From positions 3,204,481 to 3,268,480 of the forward strand of contig OY282383.1 of assembly GCA_958295855.1 (NCBI GenBank): DNA of 64,000 nt. The letters run 5' to 3'. This stretch comes from an uncultured Poribacteria bacterium. Lineage in GTDB: Bacteria; Poribacteria; WGA-4E; WGA-3G. The first letter of the stretch is position 1, and every line of letters begins with the position of its first letter. The notes beneath the pieces are model-generated. The model ran no database searches, had not been told where the DNA came from, and worked only from the letters and a program-made list of their open reading frames with translations. A program made the translations under genes and the position numbers. This document shows, piece by piece, positions 41,064 through 50,239 of the stretch.

Positions 41064-43811
41064 ATGACAAATCTTCCCACAATTTACGCCCCTCAGGAAA
41101 TTGAGGGGAAATGGTATCAATTTTGGCAGAAAAAGGGCTACTTTCACGCCGAAGCGCAAAAGGATAATACCCCCGCAAAGCGGGGGTGCTTGCCACCTGC
41201 GGATAAGCCGCCTTATGCTATTGTGATTCCGCCGCCTAACATTACAGGCAGCTTGCACATCGGGCACGCCCTGGATAATACACTCCAAGATTGCCTTATC
41301 CGTTGGCGACGCATGCAAGGATACAATGTCCTCTGGATGCCCGGCACCGACCACGCCGGTATCATGACTGAGCTCATTATGGAGAGAAGGCTCGCTGATG
41401 AAGGCACTAGCCGAATCGCGCTCGGCAGAGAAAAGTTTGTCGAACAGATGTGGGAATGGAAAGAGGAAACCAGCGGCTATATCATCTCCCAACTCCAACA
41501 ACTCGGATGCTCCTGCGATTGGGCACGGGAGCGGTTCACTTATGATGAAGGGTTCTGTAAAGCAGTAGATACCGCCTTTCTTCACCTCTACAACCAAGGA
41601 CTTATCTATCGCGATAGCTATATGGGGAATTGGTGTCCGCACTGCAACACCGTTTTGAGCAACCTGGAAGTGGAACCCATTGAGGTAGATGGCAACTTCT
41701 ACCACATCCGCTACCCCGTTAAGGACAGTGATGTCCAGCTTGAGATTGCAACAACGCGTCCAGAAACGATGTTAGGCGACACTGCCGTCGCTGTGCATCC
41801 CGACGATGCGCGTTACCAACATCTGATTGGCAGGACAGCTCTCCTTCCCCTTTGTAACCGGGAACTTCCCATAATCGCCGATGCTTATGTAGATACGGAG
41901 TTTGGCACGGGCGCGTTGAAAGTCACGCCCGCGCACGATACCAACGATTATGAGATAGGCTTGCGGCACAACCTCGAACAACGCACTATCTTCACACAAG
42001 ATGCGCACATGAACGAGGCTGCAGGCGAAAAATACCGGGGCTTATCCCGATGGGACTGCCGAAAAATGGTAGTGGCAGATTTACAAAAGGAGGGCTATCT
42101 CGCCAAAATTGTGCCGCATCGACATGCTATCGGGCATCATGACCGGTGTGGCAACGTTGTTGAACCCGCCATATCGTTGCAATGGTTTCTGAATGTCCGC
42201 CCACTTGCGCAACTCGCCATAGAGGCAACCCAAAAAGGCGAGGTGACATTTATCCCGGAACGAGAAACAGCCCGCTTTTATCACTGGATGGAGAACATTG
42301 AACCGTGGCCCATTTCACGCCAACGGTGGTGGGGACATCGTCTGCCTATATGGTATTGTGATGAATGTGAGGCAATCACAGCAGGAAATAGGGCGGGCGG
42401 GAAGCAACAGTGCGAGTGCGGTTCAACCAATTTCCATCAAGATGAAGATGTCCTAGACACCTGGTTCAGTTCCGGACTGTGGCCATTCGCCACAATGGGA
42501 TGGCCAGAAGAGACGCCAGAACTTAAAACCTTTTATCCAACGTCAGTGCTCGTCACTGGCTGGGATATTCTCTTCTTTTGGGTCGCGCGGATGATAATGT
42601 TGGGCCTTGGGTGCAAGGGAGAAGTGCCCTTCCGGACCGTCTATCTGCATGGGCTCGTTGCTGATGAGAAGGGGCAGAAGATGAGCAAATCCAAAGGGAA
42701 TAGCATCGACCCGTTAGAGACGATTGCAACCTACGGTACCGATGCATTTCGGTTTGCTCTCGCAAACGCTGGTACCCCGAATCCCTATGTACCCTTGCCC
42801 GAATCGCAGATTGAGGCAGGCAAGCGGTTTGCCAACAAAATTTGGAACGCCGCCCGGTTCACCCTCATGAATTTAGAGAAACACCCTGTTCCTGTTGAAT
42901 CGCAGGCGGAGACAGGAAATAGGGCGGGCGGGAACAAAAGTTATTTGACAGAGGCCGGACAAGAGCTACTAGAGGTAGTATGGATGCGGAGCCGACTGAG
43001 CCACACCATCAAAGTTACAACAGACGCGCTCGAAAACTTCCGGTTCCACGAGGCAGCGCAGACAGTCTACGCTTTTCTCTGGCATGAATTCTGCGATTGG
43101 TATCTTGAATTCGTTAAACAGCGGCTCGCTCAGGAAAAACCAGAGGCACTGTGGGTAGCCGCAGCCGTTTTGGAACAGACAATGCGGCTCCTCCACCCCT
43201 TTATGCCTTTTTTGACCGAGGAGATTTGGCAACAACTTCCACTGAAGGGCGGATGCACGGATTCCGTAACAGTTGCCCCCTGGCCGGAGCCAACGGCGGA
43301 AAATCCAACAGCAGAAGTGACTATGGCGAAAGTGATGGAAGTCATTGATAGCATTCGGAGCATCCGGGGTGAGTTGAACGTCCCCATCGGCGCGGCCGTA
43401 GAAGTCCTTATCCAATCGCCAGATGCCGAAGTGCGTGAGCGACTCTCTACCTATCTCGAACAATATCTACCCGCCTTTACGCGAGTTTCAGGTATCACTA
43501 TCGCTGAATCTTTGACGAAACCTCCCGCCTCAGCAGAGGCTGTTATCGGAAACCTCGCCATCTATATCCCACTTGTAGGCGTAATTGACCTGGAATCGGA
43601 GCGGGCGAGGCTGACCAAACGGCATCAACAGGCTGTCAAGGATGTGGCGGCGGCGCAGAAGACTTTGGATAACCCGAATTTCATCCAGCGTGCACCGGAA
43701 AAAGTAGTCGCACAAAAGCGGGCACAACTTGAACGACTGAAGATCGAACAGGCAAAGTTGGCTCGTAGTTTAGCGATGCTCACCCAATCAGGAAATAGAG
43801 ATGGCAATTGA
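41064..43811 (+). CDS. valS: valyl-tRNA synthetase with three repeat-derived insertions
   Basis: 915-residue class I synthetase. Catalytic motifs are intact: PPPNITGSLHIGHALDNTLQ (HIGH), the editing domain with TTRPETMLGDTAVAVHP, ISRQRWWGHRLPIWYC and KMSKSKGNSIDPL, then anticodon-binding and C-terminal coiled-coil domains. Repeat DNA is read in frame at three places: PAL1 near residue 33 (NTPAKRGCLPP), and PAL3 near residues 440 and 616 (each giving GNRAGG). The last lies at the catalytic/anticodon domain junction. It charges tRNA-Val and is presumably essential, so these inserts must be tolerated. Confidence 0.96.
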   Translation: MTNLPTIYAPQEIEGKWYQFWQKKGYFHAEAQKDNTPAKRGCLPPADKPPYAIVIPPPNITGSLHIGHALDNTLQDCLIRWRRMQGYNVLWMPGTDHAGIMTELIMERRLADEGTSRIALGREKFVEQMWEWKEETSGYIISQLQQLGCSCDWARERFTYDEGFCKAVDTAFLHLYNQGLIYRDSYMGNWCPHCNTVLSNLEVEPIEVDGNFYHIRYPVKDSDVQLEIATTRPETMLGDTAVAVHPDDARYQHLIGRTALLPLCNRELPIIADAYVDTEFGTGALKVTPAHDTNDYEIGLRHNLEQRTIFTQDAHMNEAAGEKYRGLSRWDCRKMVVADLQKEGYLAKIVPHRHAIGHHDRCGNVVEPAISLQWFLNVRPLAQLAIEATQKGEVTFIPERETARFYHWMENIEPWPISRQRWWGHRLPIWYCDECEAITAGNRAGGKQQCECGSTNFHQDEDVLDTWFSSGLWPFATMGWPEETPELKTFYPTSVLVTGWDILFFWVARMIMLGLGCKGEVPFRTVYLHGLVADEKGQKMSKSKGNSIDPLETIATYGTDAFRFALANAGTPNPYVPLPESQIEAGKRFANKIWNAARFTLMNLEKHPVPVESQAETGNRAGGNKSYLTEAGQELLEVVWMRSRLSHTIKVTTDALENFRFHEAAQTVYAFLWHEFCDWYLEFVKQRLAQEKPEALWVAAAVLEQTMRLLHPFMPFLTEEIWQQLPLKGGCTDSVTVAPWPEPTAENPTAEVTMAKVMEVIDSIRSIRGELNVPIGAAVEVLIQSPDAEVRERLSTYLEQYLPAFTRVSGITIAESLTKPPASAEAVIGNLAIYIPLVGVIDLESERARLTKRHQQAVKDVAAAQKTLDNPNFIQRAPEKVVAQKRAQLERLKIEQAKLARSLAMLTQSGNRDGN
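41162..41195. repeat. PAL1 copy inside valS
   Basis: ATACCCCCGCAAAGCGGGGG; one outer arm reads CTTGCCACC. Confidence 0.78.
42383..42402. repeat. PAL3 copy inside valS
   Basis: AGGAAATAGGGCGGGCGGGA, in frame as GNRAGG, in the zinc-finger-like region before CECGSTNF. Confidence 0.75.
42913..42933. repeat. PAL3 copy inside valS
   Basis: AGGAAATAGGGCGGGCGGGA, identical in 20 nt to the copy 530 nt upstream and in the same reading frame. Confidence 0.75.
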
Positions 43812-44232
43812 AAACAATAACCTGTGCTTTGTTTGCGGGATGGAAAACCCATTCGGCTTGCAGGTGAAACCGGAAGTCAGAGATGCAGGGGCGCACGTTA
43901 GCATTGAATGCACGCCCTCAGCACACTTGCAAGGATGGGCAGACATCCTACACGGTGGCATCCTCAGCACCTTGTTGGATGAGGCGATTACCTACGTCGG
44001 AATAGGGACGTTTGACGGGCCCGCAGTTACAGCACAACTCGAGGTACGTTTTCGCAAGCCAGCCCCAACAGGGGTGAAACTCCTTGTTCGCGCAGAACGG
44101 CTTAAGGTCTCCCGGCGTTTAGTGGAGGCAAAAGCAGAGGTTACACTCAGTGATGGCACCCTCATCGCCACTGGCATGGGCAAGGTGATGCCGGTCAGTG
44201 AAAGTTTCGCGCCAGCTTCGATCTCGGAATAG
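43801..44232 (+). CDS. PaaI-type hotdog-fold thioesterase
   Basis: The 143-residue protein has the hotdog fold signature HGGILSTLLDEAITYVG and the strand RFRKPAPTGVKLLVRAERL. Family members hydrolyse acyl-CoA thioesters, often aromatic ones, as tetramers or dimers. It overlaps the valS end by 11 nt and precedes nadB by 40 nt, so the three may share a transcript. The short N-terminal CFVCGMENPFGLQ segment is typical of this subgroup. Confidence 0.82.
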   Translation: MAIENNNLCFVCGMENPFGLQVKPEVRDAGAHVSIECTPSAHLQGWADILHGGILSTLLDEAITYVGIGTFDGPAVTAQLEVRFRKPAPTGVKLLVRAERLKVSRRLVEAKAEVTLSDGTLIATGMGKVMPVSESFAPASISE

Positions 44233-44272
44233 GTTCAAACCCTCTTACATTCCTCCAGAGCGAAGAAATAAT

Positions 44273-45973
44273 ATGAAAATAGAAACAGACTGTTCCGTGC
44301 TGAAAGATATCGGGGTTGAAAACCCCTCCCACGCAAGTTGGGATACCGATGTCCTCATCGTCGGTAGCGGGGCTGCGGGGCTGCGAGCCGCCCTTGCTGC
44401 CAGTGCCAGTGCTAATGTTACGTTAATCACCAAAACTACCCTCAAAGAAAGCAACACATTTTACGCCCAAGGCGGCATTGCTGTTGCCATGAACGTTGAC
44501 GACACGGTTGCCTTACACGTAAGAGATACATGCACCGCCGGGTGCGGCTTATGCGACATCCGCGCTGTCGAAACCATGGTATCTGAAGGCATTCCGCGCG
44601 TGGGTGAACTCTTGGACTGGGGGGCCAACTTTGATTGGGAAGGCACGCTTCCCCGTTTTACGCAGGAAGCAGCGCACAGCCGCCGCCGTATTGTCCACAA
44701 AGGTGACGCAACCGGACGTGAAACAACGGACGTGCTTGTTCAGCGGGTGCTTAACACAGAACGCATCCGAATCCTGCCAAACGCCTTTGCCGTGGATCTG
44801 CTCACAGATGCGAATGCGCCTTCGCGGCACGATAAGCACACATGCTACGGTGTTACCGCCATTGTGGAAGACGAGCTTGTGTGCATCCGCGCCAAGGCCA
44901 CAATTCTCGCAACAGGTGGCCTCGGGCGCATCTACCCTTGCACCTCCAATCCACAAGTGGCGACCGGCGACGGTTTCGCCGCAGCATGGCGCGCCGGTTG
45001 CGAAATGATAGATATGGAATTCGTTCAGTTCCATCCCACGACGCTTTACTTGGAAGGTGCCCCCAATTTTTTGATATCTGAAGCCGTACGCGGGGAAGGT
45101 GGCCAACTCCTCAACATCCGTGGCGAACGATTTATGGAGAAATATCACGAAAAAGGTGAGCTCGCGCCTCGCGATGTCGTCAGCCGAGCTATCCAAAACG
45201 AAATGCGGTTGACAGGGTTTCCATGTGTCTATCTTGATATTACCCATAAGCCTGCCAACTTTATTCTTGAACGATTTCCAACCATCTCCGATACCACAAA
45301 ACGCTACGGCTTAGACATTCGCGTCGACTTAATCCCTGTCCGCCCCGGTGCCCACTTTATGATGGGCGGTATCCGCACCAACACCGATACAGAAACTAAT
45401 CTCCAAGGGCTTTATGCGGGTGGTGAAGTGGCATGCACCGGCGTACACGGCGCGAACCGCTTGGCAAGCAACTCTCTACTAGAATGCCTTGTCTACGGTG
45501 CCCGCGCTGGCACAAACGCTGCTGTCTATGCCGCATCCCAAGCTCCGTTTCACCCGCCGGATGGCCAGAGGTTTTCCACTAATATAGGCACATCTCCTGA
45601 GTTGTCTGCTGTTGGAACCGCCTCACCTTCTACAGAAGCTGCAAAGAACGCAATCCGGGAGACACTGTGGAAAAATGTCGGCATTGAACGCAGCAGCGAA
45701 GGGTTACAGCAAGCCCTTGCCCAATTGCAAAAAATAGGGGCGGATTTGGGAATCCACCCCTATTTGCCACTATCTCTCCACACTACGGATAGCGCCTTCT
45801 GTGAAACAGTAAATATGCTCAATGTTGCTTTGATGATAACCCAATCTGCGCTCGCGCGCATGGAAAGCCGCGGGGCACACTACCGTGCCGACTTCCCCGA
45901 GCAAGATGATACCGACTGGCAGTGCCGCGTCCTCCTCACCGGAGACAATTCACCACAGGTGATAGAGCTATAG
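44273..45973 (+). CDS. nadB: L-aspartate oxidase
   Basis: The start at 44273 is chosen since the upstream 25 codons overlap the thioesterase gene. 566 residues with the FAD fingerprint DVLIVGSGAAGLRAAL, then AQGGIAVAM, RRIVHKGDATGRE, EFVQFHPTTLY, VRGEGGQLLN, FMMGGIRTNTDTE and HGANRLASNSLLECLVYGARAG. It converts aspartate to iminoaspartate, the first step of de novo NAD synthesis. A PAL2 repeat (44311-44332) is read in frame as GVENPSHA between the start and the FAD motif. nadA and nadC are not in the window. Confidence 0.93.
   Translation: MKIETDCSVLKDIGVENPSHASWDTDVLIVGSGAAGLRAALAASASANVTLITKTTLKESNTFYAQGGIAVAMNVDDTVALHVRDTCTAGCGLCDIRAVETMVSEGIPRVGELLDWGANFDWEGTLPRFTQEAAHSRRRIVHKGDATGRETTDVLVQRVLNTERIRILPNAFAVDLLTDANAPSRHDKHTCYGVTAIVEDELVCIRAKATILATGGLGRIYPCTSNPQVATGDGFAAAWRAGCEMIDMEFVQFHPTTLYLEGAPNFLISEAVRGEGGQLLNIRGERFMEKYHEKGELAPRDVVSRAIQNEMRLTGFPCVYLDITHKPANFILERFPTISDTTKRYGLDIRVDLIPVRPGAHFMMGGIRTNTDTETNLQGLYAGGEVACTGVHGANRLASNSLLECLVYGARAGTNAAVYAASQAPFHPPDGQRFSTNIGTSPELSAVGTASPSTEAAKNAIRETLWKNVGIERSSEGLQQALAQLQKIGADLGIHPYLPLSLHTTDSAFCETVNMLNVALMITQSALARMESRGAHYRADFPEQDDTDWQCRVLLTGDNSPQVIEL
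44311..44332. repeat. PAL2 copy inside nadB
   Basis: GGGGTTGAAAACCCCTCCCA, near codons 13-20. Confidence 0.75.
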
Positions 45974-46002
45974 GGTGTCCACTTGTTTGACGTTTTTCAT
46001 TG

Positions 46003-46072
46003 CCCTAGGGCGGGCGGGAATGCCAAAGCAGACACCGTAATTGTAGGGGCAGTGCCTTGTGCCTGCCCGCAA
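46003..46072. repeat. PAL3 and inverted R6 downstream of nadB
   Basis: CTAGGGCGGGCGGGAATGCC (46003-46022), then GTAGGGGCAGTGCCTTGTGC (46044 on). Confidence 0.68.
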
Positions 46073-46092
46073 GCAGTTTACTCGCCTCGTTG

Positions 46093-46612
46093 CCGCTCTG
46101 TAGAACTTATACAAATCTCACAAATCTATACATTTCTCACATTTGTGGTCATTGCTGTCATACTTCCTGCTTCAACTGCCACTGCCTCACAAACGAGGTC
46201 TTACACGGCATCCACAGGCGTTTTACGTCTCGGCTAAGCTGTCCGCGACGTGTCGTAACCATTGTCGTGTCGTCTCAGATGCTGTAGTGAGACGTTGTTG
46301 GCTAGGGGTCTCACGTCGGTCTTATCGCCACCTCCACCGTCGGCGCTGCAGTCGCATTGCCAACTCTTCATCCGCAGGTGGTATTCGCCCTGCTTTGCAG
46401 GGTAAATACCTTTTTCACGGGGGGTAGGCCTGTTCAGCGCGCCACTTCGCATCGTGCAGCAGGAAACGCTACTCACGCTCCATTCACCATCCTCTGTATC
46501 TGTCAGATAAGACTACCTCTTTCAGATAGAGACGTTAACCACTATTTTCAATAGTGGTTAAACTTTGATTACATTTGTCAAGATTTGATTACATTTTACG
46601 CCACTGCAACTT
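46093..46612 (-). mobile_element. internally deleted, non-autonomous derivative of the IS605/TnpB element
   Basis: The left end (46535-46612, with hairpin CCACTATTTTCAATAGTGG and TTACGCCACTGCAACTT) and the right end (46093-46250, with CCGCTCTG at the tip and AGGCGTTTTACGTCTC) match the ends of the intact element at 61718-63217 in the same orientation. The tnpB gene is missing. A PAL1 copy lies inside at 46380-46410. No translated product is credible. Tip positions are inferred from where the two copies stop matching. Confidence 0.68.
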
Positions 46613-46651
46613 ACCCTATAATAGGCCTTTCCGTTCGCTCTTGTCCCGTTT

Positions 46652-48949
46652 TCATAGTGGCCCATTTGTGGAACTTACTGCGGGTGCCTCAGGTTGCCCA
46701 TAAATTTCCACATAGTTACCGTAGCTGTTGATAACCTTTTTGATATGAAGCCGGGTCTCCCGGATGGTAATCTTTTCAACAAATTCGTCTATATCGTTGA
46801 TATTTTTCGATGCCACCCACCGCTTCATTCGTCCGGGTCCTCCGTTGTACGCTCCTGTCACCAACATCGCGTTGCTATCAAACATCGAGTTGAGATAGCC
46901 GATATATTTCGTACCCATCTGAATATTAACCTCGGGTCGCTTAAGCATTGAGGTGCGGAATCGGCGGATTTTGAGTTGCTGTGCCAGTTCTTTCCCTGTC
47001 GCAGGCATAATCTGCATCAACCCAATTGCGCCTGCCCAGCTGATTGCATCTGCCCGATACCGGCTTTCCTCCAGGATCATCGCGAAAATTAAGAAAGCAT
47101 CAACTTGATACAACTTCGCGTACTTCTCCACCAGAGCGGCATAGTGGCGCGGATAGAGCAATTGGAGGAGTTTTTCTGAATCTAAACTTGATTTCCGTGC
47201 TTTTTCGGTCACTTCCCGCGCCTTATCGTACCTCGCTAACTTTTCATAGCACGTAATCAGGGCGTAGAAACACTCCTGTGCCGGCCGCGATGTCGTGTTA
47301 AGGTGGTAGGATAATTGTGCGGCCGCATCTTCATAGAGGTGTAGTTTCATCAACGCTTGCGCCTGATGTGGGTACGCGGCGCGCTGTGGCAATTCTGCAT
47401 CCGGCACTGCTTTCGGTTCCAATTCGGAAGCAGTGATACCTAAAATCTCCTTTGCCCTTGCACTGTAATACCAGTACCTGGCCTTCGCCACTTCATTATA
47501 TAACGCTCGGGCAAGGGCTGGCTTGTTCTGGCGTTCGCGAATTTTTGCCATCCAGAAATGCGCGCCCATAGCGTAGCGGTTCCCAGGGAAGTTTTCCTTC
47601 AGCCCTTTAAAAGCATGGTAGCTGTCTTCGTAGCGGCCCTGGTCTAAGCGGTGCCACCCAATGCGCCACGCCGCAACATCTGCATACTGGCTGTCCGGGA
47701 CTGCCTCAATTAATCGTGAGTACGCCTTGAGGGCTAACTCCGAATTCCCCTGTTTTTCATGAATTTGCGCGAGATCGTAAAGCGCGTTGTCTATCAATTC
47801 GCTCCAGGTATAGGTGTTCACAAAATTTTCCAGCCGGCTTGTCGCGGTCTTCAGGTGCCCTTTCTGCCTGTAGCATTGGGCGAGCTGGTAGTGTGCGCGC
47901 GTTAAATACTCGGTTTTATCACCGAGGGCGACCACGGCCTTATACTTTTTAATCGCCGTATTATACCACTTTCGCCCCTGATAACTCTGTCCTATAAAAT
48001 AGAGCACCTTCCCCCTAAGCTTCACATCTTTGGTAGACGCAATCCGTTCAAATTCTGTTACGGCAGGCTTCCACCTTTTATGAGAAAGGAATACTAGCCC
48101 ACAATTTAACATGTCGGTGGCGTTTAACCTCAGTGACTTGTGCCCCCTTGCAAGCAGTTTGAACCGGTGCACTGCCTTTTCTGCAATTCTATCTGAATGC
48201 TTTTCTGTAAGCAGTTGTTGATAGGTATAATACGCAGCTGAAACGTCTTTGAGCCCTTCATAGCAACGCCCCAAGGCATAAGCTGCATCCCGGGCGTAGG
48301 GCCCATCACTGATAAGCTCTACTAACTTTGACCTTGCCGCTTCATACTGCTCCTGCTTCAGGTAAAGTTGAGCCAACGCCCACTTTGCCTCTGTAAAATA
48401 GAAACTGTTAGGGTAATCCTGAACGAGTTGTGCGTACCACTTTTTTGCTTTCTCGTCGTTTTTTATCTCTGCATAAAGTTGGGCGAGACGATACATGACG
48501 CAATCCGCCAGTGGATAGCGGGGAGATGTAACCCGCACATAATGGCGCACCGCTTCGGGACGATTCTTCAACTTTTCATAGCAGGTGCCGAGTACATGAT
48601 GAATCTCTCTTTTTTCTTGCTCGGACAGTTCGGTTTGCAACATACCTTTTAGCTTTGAAATAGCGAGGCGGTGGTTACCCTGGTCCATTAATGTTAAGGC
48701 ACTGCTAAATTCATCTGCCGAAACCAGGGGGGCTGCCAACAAGCAGCTGTAACTCAGGATGAACAAACTTAACAAAAATGACTGCCGTAGCATCGTGTGG
48801 GCCTGTTTCAGAATTTTTTTGGTAAAAAATTGCATAGTTTTCATATCAATCGCTTTTTTAACCCTCCTCAGATGGATTCGCTCGCGTGTGATGAACGAAA
48901 ACGAAAATGAATTATCCTTTGTTTGCATTGTAACGTTTCTTAAAGGCAA
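46652..48949 (-). CDS. soluble lytic murein transglycosylase with TPR/SLT architecture
   Basis: Up to 765 residues; the start is uncertain, and M36 (48844) or M53 would begin nearer the signal peptide (LLSLFILSYSCLLAAPLVSADE). A long array of TPR-like helical repeats (about residues 80-560) is followed by the SLT domain: ILEESRYRADAISWAGAIGLMQIMPATG (catalytic Glu in EES) and TGAYNGGPGRMKRW. It cleaves peptidoglycan in the periplasm, forming 1,6-anhydro products, like Slt70. The gene is monocistronic. Confidence 0.85.
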   Translation of the reverse strand: MPLRNVTMQTKDNSFSFSFITRERIHLRRVKKAIDMKTMQFFTKKILKQAHTMLRQSFLLSLFILSYSCLLAAPLVSADEFSSALTLMDQGNHRLAISKLKGMLQTELSEQEKREIHHVLGTCYEKLKNRPEAVRHYVRVTSPRYPLADCVMYRLAQLYAEIKNDEKAKKWYAQLVQDYPNSFYFTEAKWALAQLYLKQEQYEAARSKLVELISDGPYARDAAYALGRCYEGLKDVSAAYYTYQQLLTEKHSDRIAEKAVHRFKLLARGHKSLRLNATDMLNCGLVFLSHKRWKPAVTEFERIASTKDVKLRGKVLYFIGQSYQGRKWYNTAIKKYKAVVALGDKTEYLTRAHYQLAQCYRQKGHLKTATSRLENFVNTYTWSELIDNALYDLAQIHEKQGNSELALKAYSRLIEAVPDSQYADVAAWRIGWHRLDQGRYEDSYHAFKGLKENFPGNRYAMGAHFWMAKIRERQNKPALARALYNEVAKARYWYYSARAKEILGITASELEPKAVPDAELPQRAAYPHQAQALMKLHLYEDAAAQLSYHLNTTSRPAQECFYALITCYEKLARYDKAREVTEKARKSSLDSEKLLQLLYPRHYAALVEKYAKLYQVDAFLIFAMILEESRYRADAISWAGAIGLMQIMPATGKELAQQLKIRRFRTSMLKRPEVNIQMGTKYIGYLNSMFDSNAMLVTGAYNGGPGRMKRWVASKNINDIDEFVEKITIRETRLHIKKVINSYGNYVEIYGQPEAPAVSSTNGPL

Positions 48950-49005
48950 AAGGCAACAAAAAAAGTAAGACAGCGAAATACTGTGTCACGCTCAGTAAAA
49001 AACGC

Positions 49006-49035
49006 TTGCCAAATTGGGTGGTATTATGCTATACT
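49006..49035 (+). promoter_or_regulatory. sigma-70 promoter upstream of the aldo/keto reductase
   Basis: TTGCCA (49006-49011), an 18-nt spacer and TATACT (49030-49035). Repeat R7 (49060-49090) and an R8-like segment (49098-49130) lie in the leader. Confidence 0.55.
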
Positions 49036-49167
49036 TAATGAAAACTAGGATTATGCATAGGGCAGGTACTACGGAAACTCTGCCCGTACATTTAGTAGGT
49101 GTAAGGGCGAGGTTTCCGCAGTGCTCGCCCGTTGCCAGATGTTAACTAACTAAAAGGAGAAATTGCA

Positions 49168-49941
49168 ATGGAAATTGTAGCACTTGGGAAAACAGGTTTG
49201 AATGTTTCACGCCTTTCAATTGGCACCGGATCAAACGGCTGGAACGGCCGCTCAAATCAAACCGACTTGGGTCTGGAAGGTTTGCGAGACCTACTGTTGT
49301 TTTCACACGACAAAGGGGTTACATTTTGGGATTCAGCCGACCAGTACGGGAGTCATCCGCATGTTAAAGAAGTGCTCAAACAGGTACCGCGCAGCAGTGT
49401 CACGATTACGACGAAAACGGTATCTCGCACGCGAGAGACTGTAGAAGCGGATGTGAAACGGTTTCTCAAGGAAATTGGCTCCGATTACGTAGACATTGTG
49501 TTGCTTCACTGCCTCACGCAGGTGGATTGGCCAACCCGCTATCCCGATGCGATGGAGGCACTTGTGCGGTGTAAGGAGCAGGGGCTCATTCGCGCACACG
49601 GCGTATCCTGCCACGATTATGGTGCGTTCCAGACATCCGCGATGACGGAATGGGTAGACGTTGTTTTGGCTCGGATTAACTACGCCGGGGTGCACATGGA
49701 CGCATCACCTGCGGATGTCATCCGAACGATGGAGCAGATGGCGTTTGCCGGCAAGGGTATCTACGGCATGAAAGTGCTTGGCCAAGGGAAATTGGCGAAA
49801 GATGCAGAGAGTCAACGCGAGGCAATTGAATTTGTGATGGGACTGCCCTGTGTGCATGCCATGACTATCGGCATGACCTCCCACAGCGAAGTGGAGGCGA
49901 ACGTCGCTGTTGTCAATGAGCTATCGCAGAACGCCTCGTAA
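49168..49941 (+). CDS. aldo/keto reductase
   Basis: AAAGGAG precedes the ATG. 257 residues, shorter than the usual ~300-320. The TIM barrel begins LGKTGLNVSRLSIGTGSNGW. The catalytic tetrad can be traced: Asp and Tyr in SADQYG, Lys in TITTKTV and His in VLLHCLTQ. The NADPH-binding end is abbreviated (ending GMTSHSEVEANV). Family members reduce aldehydes and sugars; the substrate is unknown. Confidence 0.82.
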   Translation: MEIVALGKTGLNVSRLSIGTGSNGWNGRSNQTDLGLEGLRDLLLFSHDKGVTFWDSADQYGSHPHVKEVLKQVPRSSVTITTKTVSRTRETVEADVKRFLKEIGSDYVDIVLLHCLTQVDWPTRYPDAMEALVRCKEQGLIRAHGVSCHDYGAFQTSAMTEWVDVVLARINYAGVHMDASPADVIRTMEQMAFAGKGIYGMKVLGQGKLAKDAESQREAIEFVMGLPCVHAMTIGMTSHSEVEANVAVVNELSQNAS

Positions 49942-50041
49942 GTTCTTTGAATGAAAGGGCTTTTCCGGAGCAAGCTGCGGTCTAGGTTCCTGTCTTCTTG
50001 TAGGCGCGCTTTGGGGGGCCGTTTGCCAGAAAATGGTGAAT

Positions 50042-50238
50042 GACGTAACCTACTACCGCAGAAGGCTCCGACGAGATTTTTGCGGCTAAAAGGTATCACC
50101 CCGCAAAGCGGGGAAAATACCACCTGCGCCCAAGTTGCGCGTGATTAGCAAGCAACTTTTTTATTTCTTACATTTGCGACGTACATTCAAGCGGATTCCG
50201 ACCACGGCAGAAAATTATAGGAGCTGAACCATACGAAA
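50042..50238. repeat. 5' module upstream of gatB, carrying a composite PAL1+R5 insert
   Basis: Homologous to 30385-30510 read on the other strand (shared GAAGGCTCCGACGAGATTTT, CAAGCGGATT and AAAATTATAGGAGCT). Between GCGGC and TGCGAC it has an 88-nt insert (50087-50174) where the other copy has 14 nt. Confidence 0.8.
50087..50174. repeat. composite PAL1+R5 element (inserted)
   Basis: PAL1 (50092-50121, GGTAT ... CCCCGCAAAGCGGGG ... ATACC), then CACCTGCGCCCAAGTTGC and inverted R5 ending CTTTTTTATTTCTTAC. The same order is at 2412-2506. Confidence 0.8.
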
Positions 50239-50239
50239 A

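Noticed and set aside
45983..46554. Short frames downstream of nadB
   Set aside because: They fall in the ends of a deleted IS605-type element and in repeats; no conserved protein features.
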